This document shows positions 14,945-23,420 of a DNA stretch of 64,000 bases, in pieces. The translations under genes were made by a program, and so were the position numbers. The notes under the pieces were generated by a model that worked only from the letters and a program-made list of their open reading frames with translations, made no database searches and was not told the DNA's origin. The number at the start of each line of letters is the position of its first letter. Positions within the stretch are counted from its first letter, which is position 1. Source of the DNA: Microcoleus sp036705565 (GTDB lineage Bacteria; Cyanobacteriota; Cyanobacteriia; Cyanobacteriales; Microcoleaceae); assembly GCA_036705565.1 (NCBI GenBank), contig JAUBUY010000029.1. One strand, 5' to 3'.

Positions 14945-16342
14945 CTAAAAATCAATACTCAAAGGCGATCTCGGAAACGGAATCACATCCCGAATATTCC
15001 CCATTCCAGTCATAAACTGCACTAACCGTTCAAATCCCAAACCAAACCCAGCGTGAGGTACAGTGCCGTAGCGGCGCAAATCCAAATACCACCACAATTC
15101 CTCCTTATTCATACCCTGGGCTTCCATGCGCCGCTCCAACACATCCAGCCTTTCTTCCCGCTGCGAACCGCCGATAATTTCCCCAATATTAGGAGCCAAA
15201 ACATCCATTGCTCGCACCGTTTTCTCGTCCTCATTTAAACGCATATAAAATGCTTTAATCCCGACGGGATAATCGCTGACAATGGTCGGCTTTTTAAACA
15301 AATCCTCAGCCAAATAACGCTCGTGTTCCGACTGCAAATCCAAGCCCCAACTTACCGGAAAATCAAACTTTTTGTCGGCTTTTTCCAAAAGTGCGATCGC
15401 CTCGGTATAAGTAATCCGCTCAAACTGATTATTAATGATATTTTCAGCAGTAGCCAAAACCGTTTTGTCAATGCGATCGTTGAAAAACTCCATATCTTCC
15501 GGGCAATGCTCCAAAACGTATTTAAAAATGTACTTTAAAAACGCCTCAGCCAAATCCATATCTCCCTGCAAATCGCAGAAAGCCATCTCCGGTTCAATCA
15601 TCCAAAACTCCGCCAAATGCCGCGAAGTATTAGAATTTTCCGCTCGGAAAGTCGGGCCAAAAGTGTAAACATTTCCGAAAGCCATCGCCATAACTTCCGC
15701 TTCCAACTGGCCGCTAACTGTTAAATAGGCGCGCTTTCCAAAAAAGTCTTTAGCATAATCAACCTCTTGCGAATCAGTGCGTGGCACATTCTTTAAATCA
15801 AAGTTAGTAACGGCGAACATTTCCCCCGCACCTTCGCAGTCGCTAGCAGCAATAATCGGAGTATGAACCCACAAAAAACCGCGTTCTTGAAAAAATTGGT
15901 GTACCGCCGCCGAACAAGCATTGCGGACTCGAAAGACAGCACCGTGAGTGTTTGTGCGCGGCCGCAAATGCGCGATTGTCCGCAAAAATTCAAAGGAATG
16001 GCGCTTTTTTTGCAGGGGATAAGTTTGCGGGTCTGCATCACCGTAAACTTGTACTTGTGAAGCTTTCAACTCAATTCGCTGTCCTTTTGCGGGAGACGCT
16101 ACCAGCACACCCGACACTTCTAGAGATGCACCTGTATTCAGTTGTTTCAGTACATTTTCAAAATCTGGCAAATCGGAATTTATGACTACTTGCAAGTTAG
16201 CCATCGCCGAACCATCGTTGACTTCGACAAAGGCAAAATCTTTCAATTCGCGCTTAGTGCGAACCCAGCCTTGAACAGTTACCGTTTCGTCGGGTTCACC
16301 AGCGCGCAAAATTGCTGCAATCCGTTGATTTGTCATATCCAC
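14945..16342 (-). CDS. asnS: Asparaginyl-tRNA synthetase
   Basis: 465 residues, usual length. Attaches Asn to tRNA-Asn. The N-terminal OB-fold anticodon-binding domain (about 18-105, VQGWVRTKRELKDFAFVEV) is followed by the class IIb catalytic core: motif 2 around TFRAENSNTSRHLAEFWMIE and motif 3 GFGLGFERLVQFMTG near the C-terminus. All expected elements are present. Start ATG at 16342; an in-frame alternative would be two codons later. Confidence 0.97.
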   Translation of the reverse strand: MDMTNQRIAAILRAGEPDETVTVQGWVRTKRELKDFAFVEVNDGSAMANLQVVINSDLPDFENVLKQLNTGASLEVSGVLVASPAKGQRIELKASQVQVYGDADPQTYPLQKKRHSFEFLRTIAHLRPRTNTHGAVFRVRNACSAAVHQFFQERGFLWVHTPIIAASDCEGAGEMFAVTNFDLKNVPRTDSQEVDYAKDFFGKRAYLTVSGQLEAEVMAMAFGNVYTFGPTFRAENSNTSRHLAEFWMIEPEMAFCDLQGDMDLAEAFLKYIFKYVLEHCPEDMEFFNDRIDKTVLATAENIINNQFERITYTEAIALLEKADKKFDFPVSWGLDLQSEHERYLAEDLFKKPTIVSDYPVGIKAFYMRLNEDEKTVRAMDVLAPNIGEIIGGSQREERLDVLERRMEAQGMNKEELWWYLDLRRYGTVPHAGFGLGFERLVQFMTGMGNIRDVIPFPRSPLSIDF

Positions 16343-16375
16343 TCCCGTTTATTTAATATTTTGCACCATAATTCT

Positions 16376-16425
16376 CTCTTTTCTCTTCCTCTGCGCCCTC
16401 TGCGCCCTCTGCGGTAAAAAAAAAT
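16376..16425. repeat. CTCTGCGCC-type tandem repeat
   Basis: TCCTCTGCGCCCTCTGCGCC followed by CTCTGCGGT. Related CTCTG(C/T)G(T/C)TC strings occur at about 20838-20872, 37174-37206 and 39978-40025, usually next to GGTTAAATC. A dispersed intergenic repeat. Confidence 0.6.
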
Positions 16426-16443
16426 CAAAAATCATAACATAAT

Positions 16444-16830
16444 TCAACCGACATAGGATTTCAAAATCCAACCGATCAAAATGCCAAGCCCCCCAAACCG
16501 AACTGCTTGCCAAAAAGGTTGTTTTATGCTTCCCCACGAAAACAGGCTGCTTTCTAAATTCAACTCGATAGTTTCCAATTCTTGCTCAATTTCCCGCAAT
16601 TCTTTTTTGAGTTGCGGCAATGGATTTGGGCGCTTGGACTGGCGGATTTCTTCGCGCCGATGACCGAGTTCGACTTGGCGCTGTCGATCGACCTGAATTT
16701 GAGTGTACCGTTCTTTGACTGCTGCGAGCGATCGCTCAACGGCTGCGATCGCTTGAACAAACTCACTTTCTTGCTCTTCGGGATTTAACTCTGACGGCTG
16801 TTGAGGCATTTCGATCTGCAAACCTGACAA
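16444..16830 (-). CDS. Coiled-coil protein with C-terminal membrane anchor
   Basis: 128 residues. Residues about 18-95 are charged and heptad-like (FVQAIAAVERSLAAVKERY, QLKKELREIEQELETIELNL), a probable coiled coil. Residues about 108-126 (VRFGGLGILIGWILKSYVG) form one membrane helix at the C-terminus, so it is probably tail-anchored with the coil in the cytoplasm. Gene divergent from 16928. I do not recognise a named family; this looks like a conserved cyanobacterial hypothetical protein. Confidence 0.72.
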   Translation of the reverse strand: MSGLQIEMPQQPSELNPEEQESEFVQAIAAVERSLAAVKERYTQIQVDRQRQVELGHRREEIRQSKRPNPLPQLKKELREIEQELETIELNLESSLFSWGSIKQPFWQAVRFGGLGILIGWILKSYVG

Positions 16831-16913
16831 TAATAATAAAAAAAACCGATTTCCAATTAAGTTGTTATTATATGCAGTATATTTTTAAAATTCTGAAACG
16901 GCAGCCAAATCCG

Positions 16914-16919
16914 TATAAT
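16914..16919 (+). promoter_or_regulatory. Candidate -10 box very close to start codon
   Basis: Consensus TATAAT ends nine bases before the ATG at 16928. If used, the transcript would start at or within a few bases of the ATG (leaderless or nearly so). The -35 region (TTCTGA, 17 bases upstream) is weak. There is no Shine-Dalgarno. Confidence 0.35.
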
Positions 16920-16927
16920 TGCCAATT

Positions 16928-17203
16928 ATGCTTGAAACTACACAAACAACCCAAACTGTCAACCTCAACGAGCTGAGTACGGTAGAACTAGCCCAAGCTC
17001 TCGCCGCGCGCCTCGCCATCCCCGAAAAAGATTGGCATCGCCTCAAAGCCAACCGTTCCGCGCGCGCCTGCGAGCAAGCTGCGGCCGCTTTGGTCTTTTT
17101 GCTCAAAAAACAGCCCGAAGAAGCTCTCCCGCGCTTAAACCAAGCGGCAGGATGGCTGGATCGATCGATATCTGCTCCTCCCTGTCCCACCCACGGCAAA
17201 TGA
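16928..17203 (+). CDS. Small conserved cyanobacterial protein (DUF6439-like)
   Basis: 91 residues from the ATG at 16928; a TTG three codons earlier is also in frame. Helical, soluble. Conserved-looking blocks are AQALAARLAIPEKDWHRLK, then RACEQAAAALVFLL and the C-terminal GWLDRSISAPPCPTHG. From memory this matches a small family restricted to cyanobacteria (DUF6439), with no known function; the family number is not certain. Divergent from the coiled-coil gene. Confidence 0.75.
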   Translation: MLETTQTTQTVNLNELSTVELAQALAARLAIPEKDWHRLKANRSARACEQAAAALVFLLKKQPEEALPRLNQAAGWLDRSISAPPCPTHGK

Positions 17204-17449
17204 TTTTGAGTTTTGATTCTGGAGTTTTGGCTTGAGTAGTTGCTCAAAACTTAGACAATCGCGCCGCTCGATCGAGCAGCGCGATTGTGAGTTCAAAAGA
17301 TTTATACTTTTTTAACTCAAAACTCACATTTTGCATTACGATCAGCTATCAATAGCCATAGCGTTCAAATTCTCACTGCAAACTTCAGTCCGGGAACGAA
17401 AAAATTTCCAGGTCTAGCTGAGGTGAAAACTGCTGCTTTCATAGCGGTG

Positions 17450-17938
17450 CTAGCGCAACCCCGGCAGCCGATACCGACTGGGAAGTTCTTTGCACAGCCG
17501 TAACTCGGTACCTTGAGAATTCCACTCTACCCGATCGAATATTTGGTAAAGAATAAACAACCCCCTACCACATTCCTGTTCCACATGGGGTAGTGCAGAG
17601 TTATCTGCAACCTCCTCTGCGAGGAGATTGTCGCAATCATCGGTATAAAGGTTGCAACTGCAAGGGGCCTTAAAGCCAGAACCTTCATCCGATATCACCC
17701 ACCAATATTGGTTTTGGACGATCGAAAAACGGACTCCAACAGTTTTACCTGGATCTAATTTGTTTCCATGCTTAGCAGCATTTACCAAAGCTTCTTGAAG
17801 CCCCAACCGCAATTGGGCTTGCCAGATTTCTGGCACCTCTGCTAGGAGCAGATCCAAAATAGGACAAAGGTATAGAGTAGAAGCGAAGCTAATAGTAATC
17901 CAATTGCGTCCGACGGGACGAGGTGAAATAGCAATCAC
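17450..17938 (-). CDS. Anti-sigma-factor-type serine kinase (RsbW-like HATPase)
   Basis: 162 residues, a stand-alone GHKL ATPase domain. The N-box (EALVNAAKHGNKLDP), the G1 box (SDEGSGF) and the G2 box (ECGRGLFIL) are all present; there is no HisKA. Proteins of this kind bind and/or phosphorylate anti-sigma antagonists or sigma factors in partner-switching systems. No STAS-domain antagonist or PP2C phosphatase is next to it here, so its partner must be elsewhere. An acidic Cys-containing insert (about 87-112) lies between the G boxes. Confidence 0.88.
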   Translation of the reverse strand: MIAISPRPVGRNWITISFASTLYLCPILDLLLAEVPEIWQAQLRLGLQEALVNAAKHGNKLDPGKTVGVRFSIVQNQYWWVISDEGSGFKAPCSCNLYTDDCDNLLAEEVADNSALPHVEQECGRGLFILYQIFDRVEWNSQGTELRLCKELPSRYRLPGLR

Positions 17939-18634
17939 TCAGAAAACTCCCTAACTTTCAGGTGGATAAAGTTCACACCCTGCATAGTTGGCTCCCTAGT
18001 ATTCAAAATGCTAATTAATTGAGCGGCGCAGCTCTACTTATATCTTAGAGTATCCAAGCAATTAAGAACAGCAAACCACGTCACAAAATATTCAGCGATT
18101 CTGAGAAACTTCTGCAGAGAACCATCAGTAATTTTACTTATAAGTTCTCCCAGCAGCGAAATTTTGAGCTCAGCTTTTGCCAGCTAGCAACCAAACCACT
18201 AGCTGCATCCTCGAAGCCGTCAACACCTCTTGAACAAACGATCCCCACCTGGAAAAGCTCTCCAATAACTATAAAAAAGTCGATCCCTTCACCCTCGCCC
18301 ATCAGGTTCGACCCTCGCAGCCCCTAGGCAAGCGCCATCGCCTAGAACTTGCTTTTGCCGCCAAACAGCAAAATCATCATACCTAGGTATGTTGCAGCCA
18401 AAACCCAATTTATTATCCAAAATGCGATCGGGTCAAATATCTCCCATTGCTGCGCCCCTCACAAAATCAATATTCGTTACAAAACTTATTAATTCTGAGT
18501 GCGTGAGAACCCGATATCTCAACTCGCCCAAATTGACCAATCCTTTGCTGGCGCAACTTCTGCTCCTTGGTAAAACTATATAAATCTGAATGTCGCGATA
18601 CAATAGTTAAAGTAAATAATTATTTCTTTACACT
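17939..18634. other. Long intergenic region with coding relic
   Basis: About 700 bases. No intact gene seen. A degenerate frame lies at 18207-18386 (separate entry). A 14-bp perfect palindrome CATACCTAGGTATG is at 18378-18391. Another frame of 64 codons at 18389-18583 has no recognisable features and overlaps the palindrome. Confidence 0.5.
18207..18386 (+). pseudogene. Possible decayed coding fragment
   Basis: The frame reads ILEAVNTS, stop (18231-18233), then TNDPHLEKLSNNYKKVD...LGKRHRLELAFAAKQQ to a stop at 18384-18386. The composition is protein-like (phased charged and hydrophobic residues), but there is no start codon and an internal stop. I could not assign a family; a transposase or integrase tail is one possibility. 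Confidence 0.25.
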
Positions 18635-19546
18635 ATGCAAACAACCCCAGCCATCACCGCAGCCCCCATAGCTGGCACTTACTGGCAGTGGCGAGGGCAT
18701 TCAGTATACTACGTTCGATCCAGCGATCGGCATCCAGAACGCCCTCCCCTGCTGTTAATTCACGGTTTTGGCGCTTCCACAGACCACTGGCGCAAAAATA
18801 TCAGCGGCCTGAGCAAAGACTTTGAAGTGTGGGCGATCGACCTTTTGGGATTCGGGCGATCGGCAAAACCCGAATTACAGTACAGCGGCGACCTCTGGCG
18901 CGACCAACTCCACGACTTTATCACCAACATCATCGGCCGGCCCGCCGTACTAGCAGGCAACTCCCTCGGAGGCTACGCCGCCTTGTGTGTAGCAGCAGGG
19001 CGCCCCGAATCAGCAGCCGGACTCATATTAATCAACAGCGCCGGCCCCTTCAGCGAACCGCAGCCCGCACCCGAAGCCCCGCCCTTGCAAAAAGCCATAT
19101 CTGCAGTAGCTAAAACCTTATTTCAGCAAGATTGGGCAAGTTTTCTGCTGTTCCAGTACGTGCGCCAGCGATCGACAATTCGGAAAACCCTAGAAAAAGT
19201 TTATCTCGACCAAAGCGCCGTCACAGACCAATTAGTAGAAGAAATATACCTTCCCTCCTGCGATCCCGGTGCCCCCAAAGTATTCGCCTCCGTATTCCGA
19301 ACACCCCAAGGCGAAAAAATTGACGTATTGCTGAGTCAATTAACCAGCCCGTTGCTAATGCTGTGGGGAGAAGGCGATCCGTGGATGAATTCCACAGAAA
19401 GAAGCGCCAAATTTCGCAAACACTATCCGCAGTTAACAGAACACTTTATCAAAGCCGGTCACTGTCCCCACGACGAAGTACCAGAACAGATAAACGAACT
19501 GATTCGCGCATGGATAATTGACAAGGGCATGGGGCATGGGGCATAG
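18635..19546 (+). CDS. Alpha/beta hydrolase
   Basis: 303 residues, cytoplasmic. Oxyanion region HGFGAS near residue 46, nucleophile S110 in GNSLGG, acid D248 in GEGDPW, base H276 in AGHCPHDEVP: a complete catalytic triad in the expected order. This resembles the MhpC/haloperoxidase-like group common in cyanobacteria and plant plastids; the substrate cannot be deduced. The last residues (GMGHGA) and the stop codon come from a GGGCATGGGGCATAGGG microsatellite that has invaded the 3' end. Confidence 0.9.
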   Translation: MQTTPAITAAPIAGTYWQWRGHSVYYVRSSDRHPERPPLLLIHGFGASTDHWRKNISGLSKDFEVWAIDLLGFGRSAKPELQYSGDLWRDQLHDFITNIIGRPAVLAGNSLGGYAALCVAAGRPESAAGLILINSAGPFSEPQPAPEAPPLQKAISAVAKTLFQQDWASFLLFQYVRQRSTIRKTLEKVYLDQSAVTDQLVEEIYLPSCDPGAPKVFASVFRTPQGEKIDVLLSQLTSPLLMLWGEGDPWMNSTERSAKFRKHYPQLTEHFIKAGHCPHDEVPEQINELIRAWIIDKGMGHGA

Positions 19547-19582
19547 GGCATAGGGCATGGGGCATGGGGCATAGGGCATGGG
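19524..19582. repeat. GGGCATGG/GGGCATAGG microsatellite supplying a stop codon
   Basis: Irregular 7-8 base units of GGGCATG and GGGCATA. The TAG of the hydrolase gene (19544-19546) is inside one GGGCATAGG unit. A related string (GGGGAATAGGGCATGGG on the minus strand) supplies the stop of the HNH gene at 33825. Confidence 0.85.
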
Positions 19583-19640
19583 TTACTGGTTATTGGTTAT
19601 TAGAACGAATAACTAACAAGAAACATAGGACAAATAACCA

Positions 19641-19680
19641 ATGACTAATGACTAATGACTAATGACTAATGACTAATGAC
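19641..19680. repeat. (ATGACTA)n heptamer repeat
   Basis: More than five copies of the heptamer in a row, a cyanobacterial STRR-type repeat. The same unit is at 48533-48585 and about 57792-57830. Confidence 0.9.
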
Positions 19681-19734
19681 TTCATTTAACTTTCAGGTTA
19701 AATTATACTTACATATTCTGAGGAGACGGAAACA

Positions 19735-20721
19735 ATGACCCGCAAAAAGACTCGCCGCCATTTTATATTGAGCAGTATAGCTGTTGCCAGCGGCATTGCA
19801 GGTGCTAAGGCGATCGAACAGCAGGATCGGGAAATCATAGCCGCACCCAATAACCAGGCGGCCGCCACAGTAAAAATGCCAGAACGACTTTTAGGCAACA
19901 CCGGCGTGAAAGTGCCGATTTTCGGTTTGGGGGGGGCCGGACAAACACCGCTGTCGCAGCCGGGAAGAGAAGCAGAAGCAGCGGCGCAAATTGAACGGGC
20001 GATCGAACTAGGCATTCGCTATTTTGACACGGCGGCCGACTACGGGCCCAGCGAAGAAAACTTAGGCAAAGTTTTGCCACCATATCGAGATCGCCTATTC
20101 CTAGCCTCAAAAACCGCCGCCAGAGACAGAGACGGTGCGTGGAGAGACTTAGAGCAATCGCTCAAAAGATTGAAAACCGATCGGCTAGACTTGTGGCAAC
20201 TCCACCACGTCTCATTCCAAACAGAATTAGACCAAATTTTCAGTACCAAAGGAGCAATAAAAGCGATCGAAGAAGCCAAACAGCAAAAAATAATTCGTTT
20301 TTCCGGCATCACCGGACACCACGAACCAGCCATCATTGCTGCAGGCTTGGAACGCTATCCTTTTGACACAACATTAATCTGCCTCAACGCCGCCGAAAAA
20401 CATCACCCGCGCTCCTTTGTTACCAGCGCTTTACCAGTGGCCAAAGCCAAAAACATCGGCGTCATAGCCATGAAAATACCAGCTTACGGCAAATTATTTC
20501 AGAACGGTGTTTTAGATGGAATGCACCAAGCAATGGGCTACACGCTTTCACTTCCCGGCGTGCACTGCTGCGTCATCGCCGCCGAGTCAGTAAAGCAATT
20601 AGAAGAAAACTTAAAAGTCGCCCAAGCATTCAAACCCCTGAACCCAACAGAAATGGCAGCACTTGAAAAACGCACCGCCGCCGCTTGGCAAGAAAATACA
20701 TTTTTCCGACAGTGGACTTAA
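19735..20721 (+). CDS. Aldo/keto reductase with Tat-like N-terminus
   Basis: 328 residues, with Shine-Dalgarno AGGAGA eight bases before the ATG. The catalytic tetrad is complete: D98 and Y103 in FDTAADYG, K126 in ASKTA, H157 in LWQLHH. The N-terminus (TRRHFILSSIAVASGIAGA) has a twin-arginine pattern RRxFxL followed by a hydrophobic stretch, so the enzyme may be exported folded with NADP(H) bound. Substrate unknown. Stand-alone gene behind an STRR repeat. Confidence 0.9.
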   Translation: MTRKKTRRHFILSSIAVASGIAGAKAIEQQDREIIAAPNNQAAATVKMPERLLGNTGVKVPIFGLGGAGQTPLSQPGREAEAAAQIERAIELGIRYFDTAADYGPSEENLGKVLPPYRDRLFLASKTAARDRDGAWRDLEQSLKRLKTDRLDLWQLHHVSFQTELDQIFSTKGAIKAIEEAKQQKIIRFSGITGHHEPAIIAAGLERYPFDTTLICLNAAEKHHPRSFVTSALPVAKAKNIGVIAMKIPAYGKLFQNGVLDGMHQAMGYTLSLPGVHCCVIAAESVKQLEENLKVAQAFKPLNPTEMAALEKRTAAAWQENTFFRQWT

Positions 20722-21006
20722 GATATCAACTCCAAAATTCCCTTTTTCATCTGTGTTTATTTTAGTGTTTTTATTGTGTCGCGGGCGTCCCGCCCGCGGT
20801 CTCAACTCCACGCTTCATCAGAATTATTCATCTCTCTTATCTCCCTCTGTGTTCTCTGCGTTCTCTGTGGTTAAATCCTTCCGATCCAACCGGAAACGAT
20901 AGGAATCATAGTTTTGTATGAAAACTCAAGTCCTCACTACGAACCTACAACGTTTATGTTACCAAACTTGATATCATCTGCGGTGAAAATACCTCAAATC
21001 ACAAAA
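20722..21006. other. Intergenic region with dispersed repeats
   Basis: Contains a GCGGGCGTCCCGCCCGC inverted repeat at about 20779-20798, a CTCTGTGTTCTCTGCGTTC repeat at about 20838-20872, and the string GATATCATCTGCGGTG. No gene seen. Confidence 0.5.
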
Positions 21007-21032
21007 CAAGGCGAGCCAACCCGCTCGCCTTG
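21007..21032 (-). terminator. Terminator hairpin of the 46-residue membrane protein gene
   Basis: CAAGGCGAGC and GCTCGCCTTG form a perfect 10-bp stem with a six-base loop. On the minus strand it lies 40 bases after the stop at 21073 and is followed by TTTTGTGATTT, the expected layout for an intrinsic terminator. Confidence 0.7.
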
Positions 21033-21072
21033 CTTGTTATCATAAAAAATGCACTTTGTCAACAGCAAAGAG

Positions 21073-21213
21073 CTACTTTTTTTTCCGTTTAGCCTTATCT
21101 AACCGCCTGCGATCGCGCCACTCAACCGCTGTCAAATAAGCCACCCCACCAGTCACTGTCAGCAGTAGTACAAAGGCCACTAAAACGAGAAAATTAGCAA
21201 TCGAAAATTCCAC
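21073..21213 (-). CDS. Small single-span membrane protein (46 residues, GTG start)
   Basis: Starts at GTG (21213), with AGGAAG seven bases upstream. The protein is MEFSIANFLVLVAFVLLLT... with one membrane helix (about 6-28), then AYLTAVEWRDRRR and a Lys/Arg-rich tail ending KAKRKKK. The positive tail suggests an outside-in orientation with the C-terminus in the cytoplasm. It is followed by a good terminator at 21007-21032, so it forms a complete transcription unit. It resembles the small subunits of thylakoid complexes in size and style, but I cannot match it to a named one. Confidence 0.72.
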   Translation of the reverse strand: MEFSIANFLVLVAFVLLLTVTGGVAYLTAVEWRDRRRLDKAKRKKK

Positions 21214-21321
21214 AACCCCTCTTCCTCTGATTTTACATTTTCTACTTTCGATTTTAGATGAAAAATGTTAACAATTAACAGTTGAATTTAGACGGCTAAC
21301 TGTTAACTGTTAACACTCCCT

Positions 21322-23208
21322 TCAAACTGCTGGCAACTCTGACAAAATGGTAAACCTAACATGATTAATTGCCAGACTTCCCACGGAAACCTCCTCCTTA
21401 TTTAAAGGAAGACCGCCGCTAGTGAGACTTTGAAACCGAATTCCCTTGCCAATTTCTACGTGATACCAAGCCAAACCCATAAAAAATCGCAACGGATAAG
21501 GGCCTCTATCTTGAATATCATCAGGATTAGATTCCATCGGCACCCAGCCAAAACCCGGAATGTAAAACTCCAGCCAAACGTGATTGAAATCCGGTTCCAG
21601 CGACACACCTTTTCTGTCACCAAAAGCGGGGCACTTGTAGCGGCCGATCGTGCGGCAAGCAATCCCGTTTAACCTAGCCAAAGCTAACAAAAGTCCCACG
21701 TATTCGCCGCAGGAACCGATACCACGGCGCAGCACAATATCGGGAGTGTCAATGTGAGGCCTAATTCCGTAAGAAAGTTGATCGTAAACAAAATTACGAA
21801 TGCTCAGCAATTGCCTGAGAATGTTAGTTTCCGAGCCAATGGCAGCCACAGCAGCCGATCGCACAATTTCCGTATCCATCGCCAAATTGTCATTATCCAC
21901 CAAATACTTAGCTGCAAACTCCGGCGACAGCTTCGGAATCTTTTCCACATCCCTCGGTGACAACTGATACTTAATCGATCGAACTTCTAACAAAGCCTTC
22001 CAGCCAAAAATTCGGCGTTCCCCAGGGTGCAGCCGATCGAACTTAAACACCGCCACCCGTTCCCCTTCCTGAATTTCCTCAGTAAAAGGCATTCCAATCG
22101 GCGTAATTTTCCTAACCTTTTGCCGGTGAGTTTGCGAAGGCAAAGCAATCCGCCACTCCAAATTTTCGATGTCTACCTCATCGAGAGGAGACAGTTCCTC
22201 CACATAAGACATTTCCATCAAAAAACCGTTTGACAAAGCGTAGCGATCGGCTTCATTGTAGTGAAAAGACAAAGGCTGAATAAAAGTGCGATCGCGCTTC
22301 GTCAACTGAAAAGGATCTTCCGAATTCGGGTCATCCCGGATGTAAAGTTCATCCCCGGCATAAGCCACGTACAGAACCTCCTCCCCCGTTTCGGAATCCT
22401 TGTGAAAAGCCAAACCCGAAGGCGACTCAAAGGGAGTCAAAACACTAAATTTAATCTCCCCAGTTCCCCGTTCCAAACAGTAAACAGTTTGCTCAGTCTT
22501 GTCGCAAACCCAAATTTCCTCATCCCGGACTGTGATATTTTCTACCCCAATACCGGGGGCGTAAAACCGAGTAATTTCCCGACCAGTTTTCAGGTCAAAA
22601 ACCAGAATATAGCCCAATCTCTGGCAAGTCACATAAAGCGTAGATTTCCACACAGCAATCCCGTCAGCAGGATAAGAAAGCGAAACAAAATGTTCCGGTT
22701 TGAGTTCAGCGATCGCCCCGTCCAGAATTGCGCCCCGACAGCAACAAATATCCTCATCCCGCGCAAACCAGAGAGTATCTTCCGAAATAGCCAGCCCCGT
22801 TGCGCCGGCAAACTTAGCCGTTTGATAAGGATTCAAAACAGTAGTGTTGTCACTTTCTCGATCGATCTCCAATAGCAGCCCTTCGGCGCGATCGACAGCG
22901 AACAACCTATTTCCTAAAAAAGCAATGCCGTGCAGTGCCAAGACTCCGATGGGTCTGACCATCCGCAGCCCCGAAGGCTGTTTGTCCGAGAGAACAGGTG
23001 AATCGAGATTCATGCTAAATTTCTTGCCGGTATTGTACACAAAAACTGATTTGTAACTTGTAGCCGATCGCTTGAGGTTCACCAGCAAAATTGCCGAGTT
23101 TCCTGATATCCAGGACTGACGCATCAACCAGGTGTTTTTACCAAAAGACGCGTTGTAGCCTCTTGCTAGAGTTAAAACACCCCGAATATTAGGGTTTAAC
23201 AAGCTCAA
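21322..23208 (-). CDS. Beta-propeller protein with C-terminal transglutaminase-like domain
   Basis: 628 residues. Residues about 1-330 consist of propeller-like strands (repeated ADGIAVWKSTLYVTCQR, ENITVRDEEIWVCDKT, SGLAFHKDSETGEEVLYVA) of NHL/SMP-30 type. Residues about 440-600 are a transglutaminase core with the likely triad Cys in GSCGEY, His in FNHVWLEF and Asp in ESNPDD. In prokaryotes this fold usually cleaves or forms amide bonds. No signal peptide is obvious, so it may be cytoplasmic. The fusion order (propeller then peptidase-like domain) suggests substrate recruitment by the propeller, an inference. Its neighbours do not form an operon with it. Confidence 0.85.
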   Translation of the reverse strand: MSLLNPNIRGVLTLARGYNASFGKNTWLMRQSWISGNSAILLVNLKRSATSYKSVFVYNTGKKFSMNLDSPVLSDKQPSGLRMVRPIGVLALHGIAFLGNRLFAVDRAEGLLLEIDRESDNTTVLNPYQTAKFAGATGLAISEDTLWFARDEDICCCRGAILDGAIAELKPEHFVSLSYPADGIAVWKSTLYVTCQRLGYILVFDLKTGREITRFYAPGIGVENITVRDEEIWVCDKTEQTVYCLERGTGEIKFSVLTPFESPSGLAFHKDSETGEEVLYVAYAGDELYIRDDPNSEDPFQLTKRDRTFIQPLSFHYNEADRYALSNGFLMEMSYVEELSPLDEVDIENLEWRIALPSQTHRQKVRKITPIGMPFTEEIQEGERVAVFKFDRLHPGERRIFGWKALLEVRSIKYQLSPRDVEKIPKLSPEFAAKYLVDNDNLAMDTEIVRSAAVAAIGSETNILRQLLSIRNFVYDQLSYGIRPHIDTPDIVLRRGIGSCGEYVGLLLALARLNGIACRTIGRYKCPAFGDRKGVSLEPDFNHVWLEFYIPGFGWVPMESNPDDIQDRGPYPLRFFMGLAWYHVEIGKGIRFQSLTSGGLPLNKEEVSVGSLAINHVRFTILSELPAV

Positions 23209-23420
23209 CCCAACCTGCTGCTGTGAATGGAAGTAAGTATAACTACTAAGCTACCACTGACAAACGCGACAGAGAATTCTATGTTGAACAGAGCGACCCA
23301 AATAATCGTATCTGCCTGAAGATATAAATTAAGTACAACAGATTACTATATCGGTCAAAACCTTGGATAGAATAAAACCGTGCGATAAAGTTCCTAGGTT
23401 CATCAGAAGGCAGGTTCGTC

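Noticed and set aside
18389..18583. 64-codon + strand frame
   Set aside because: Begins inside a palindrome, has no Shine-Dalgarno and no recognisable sequence pattern.
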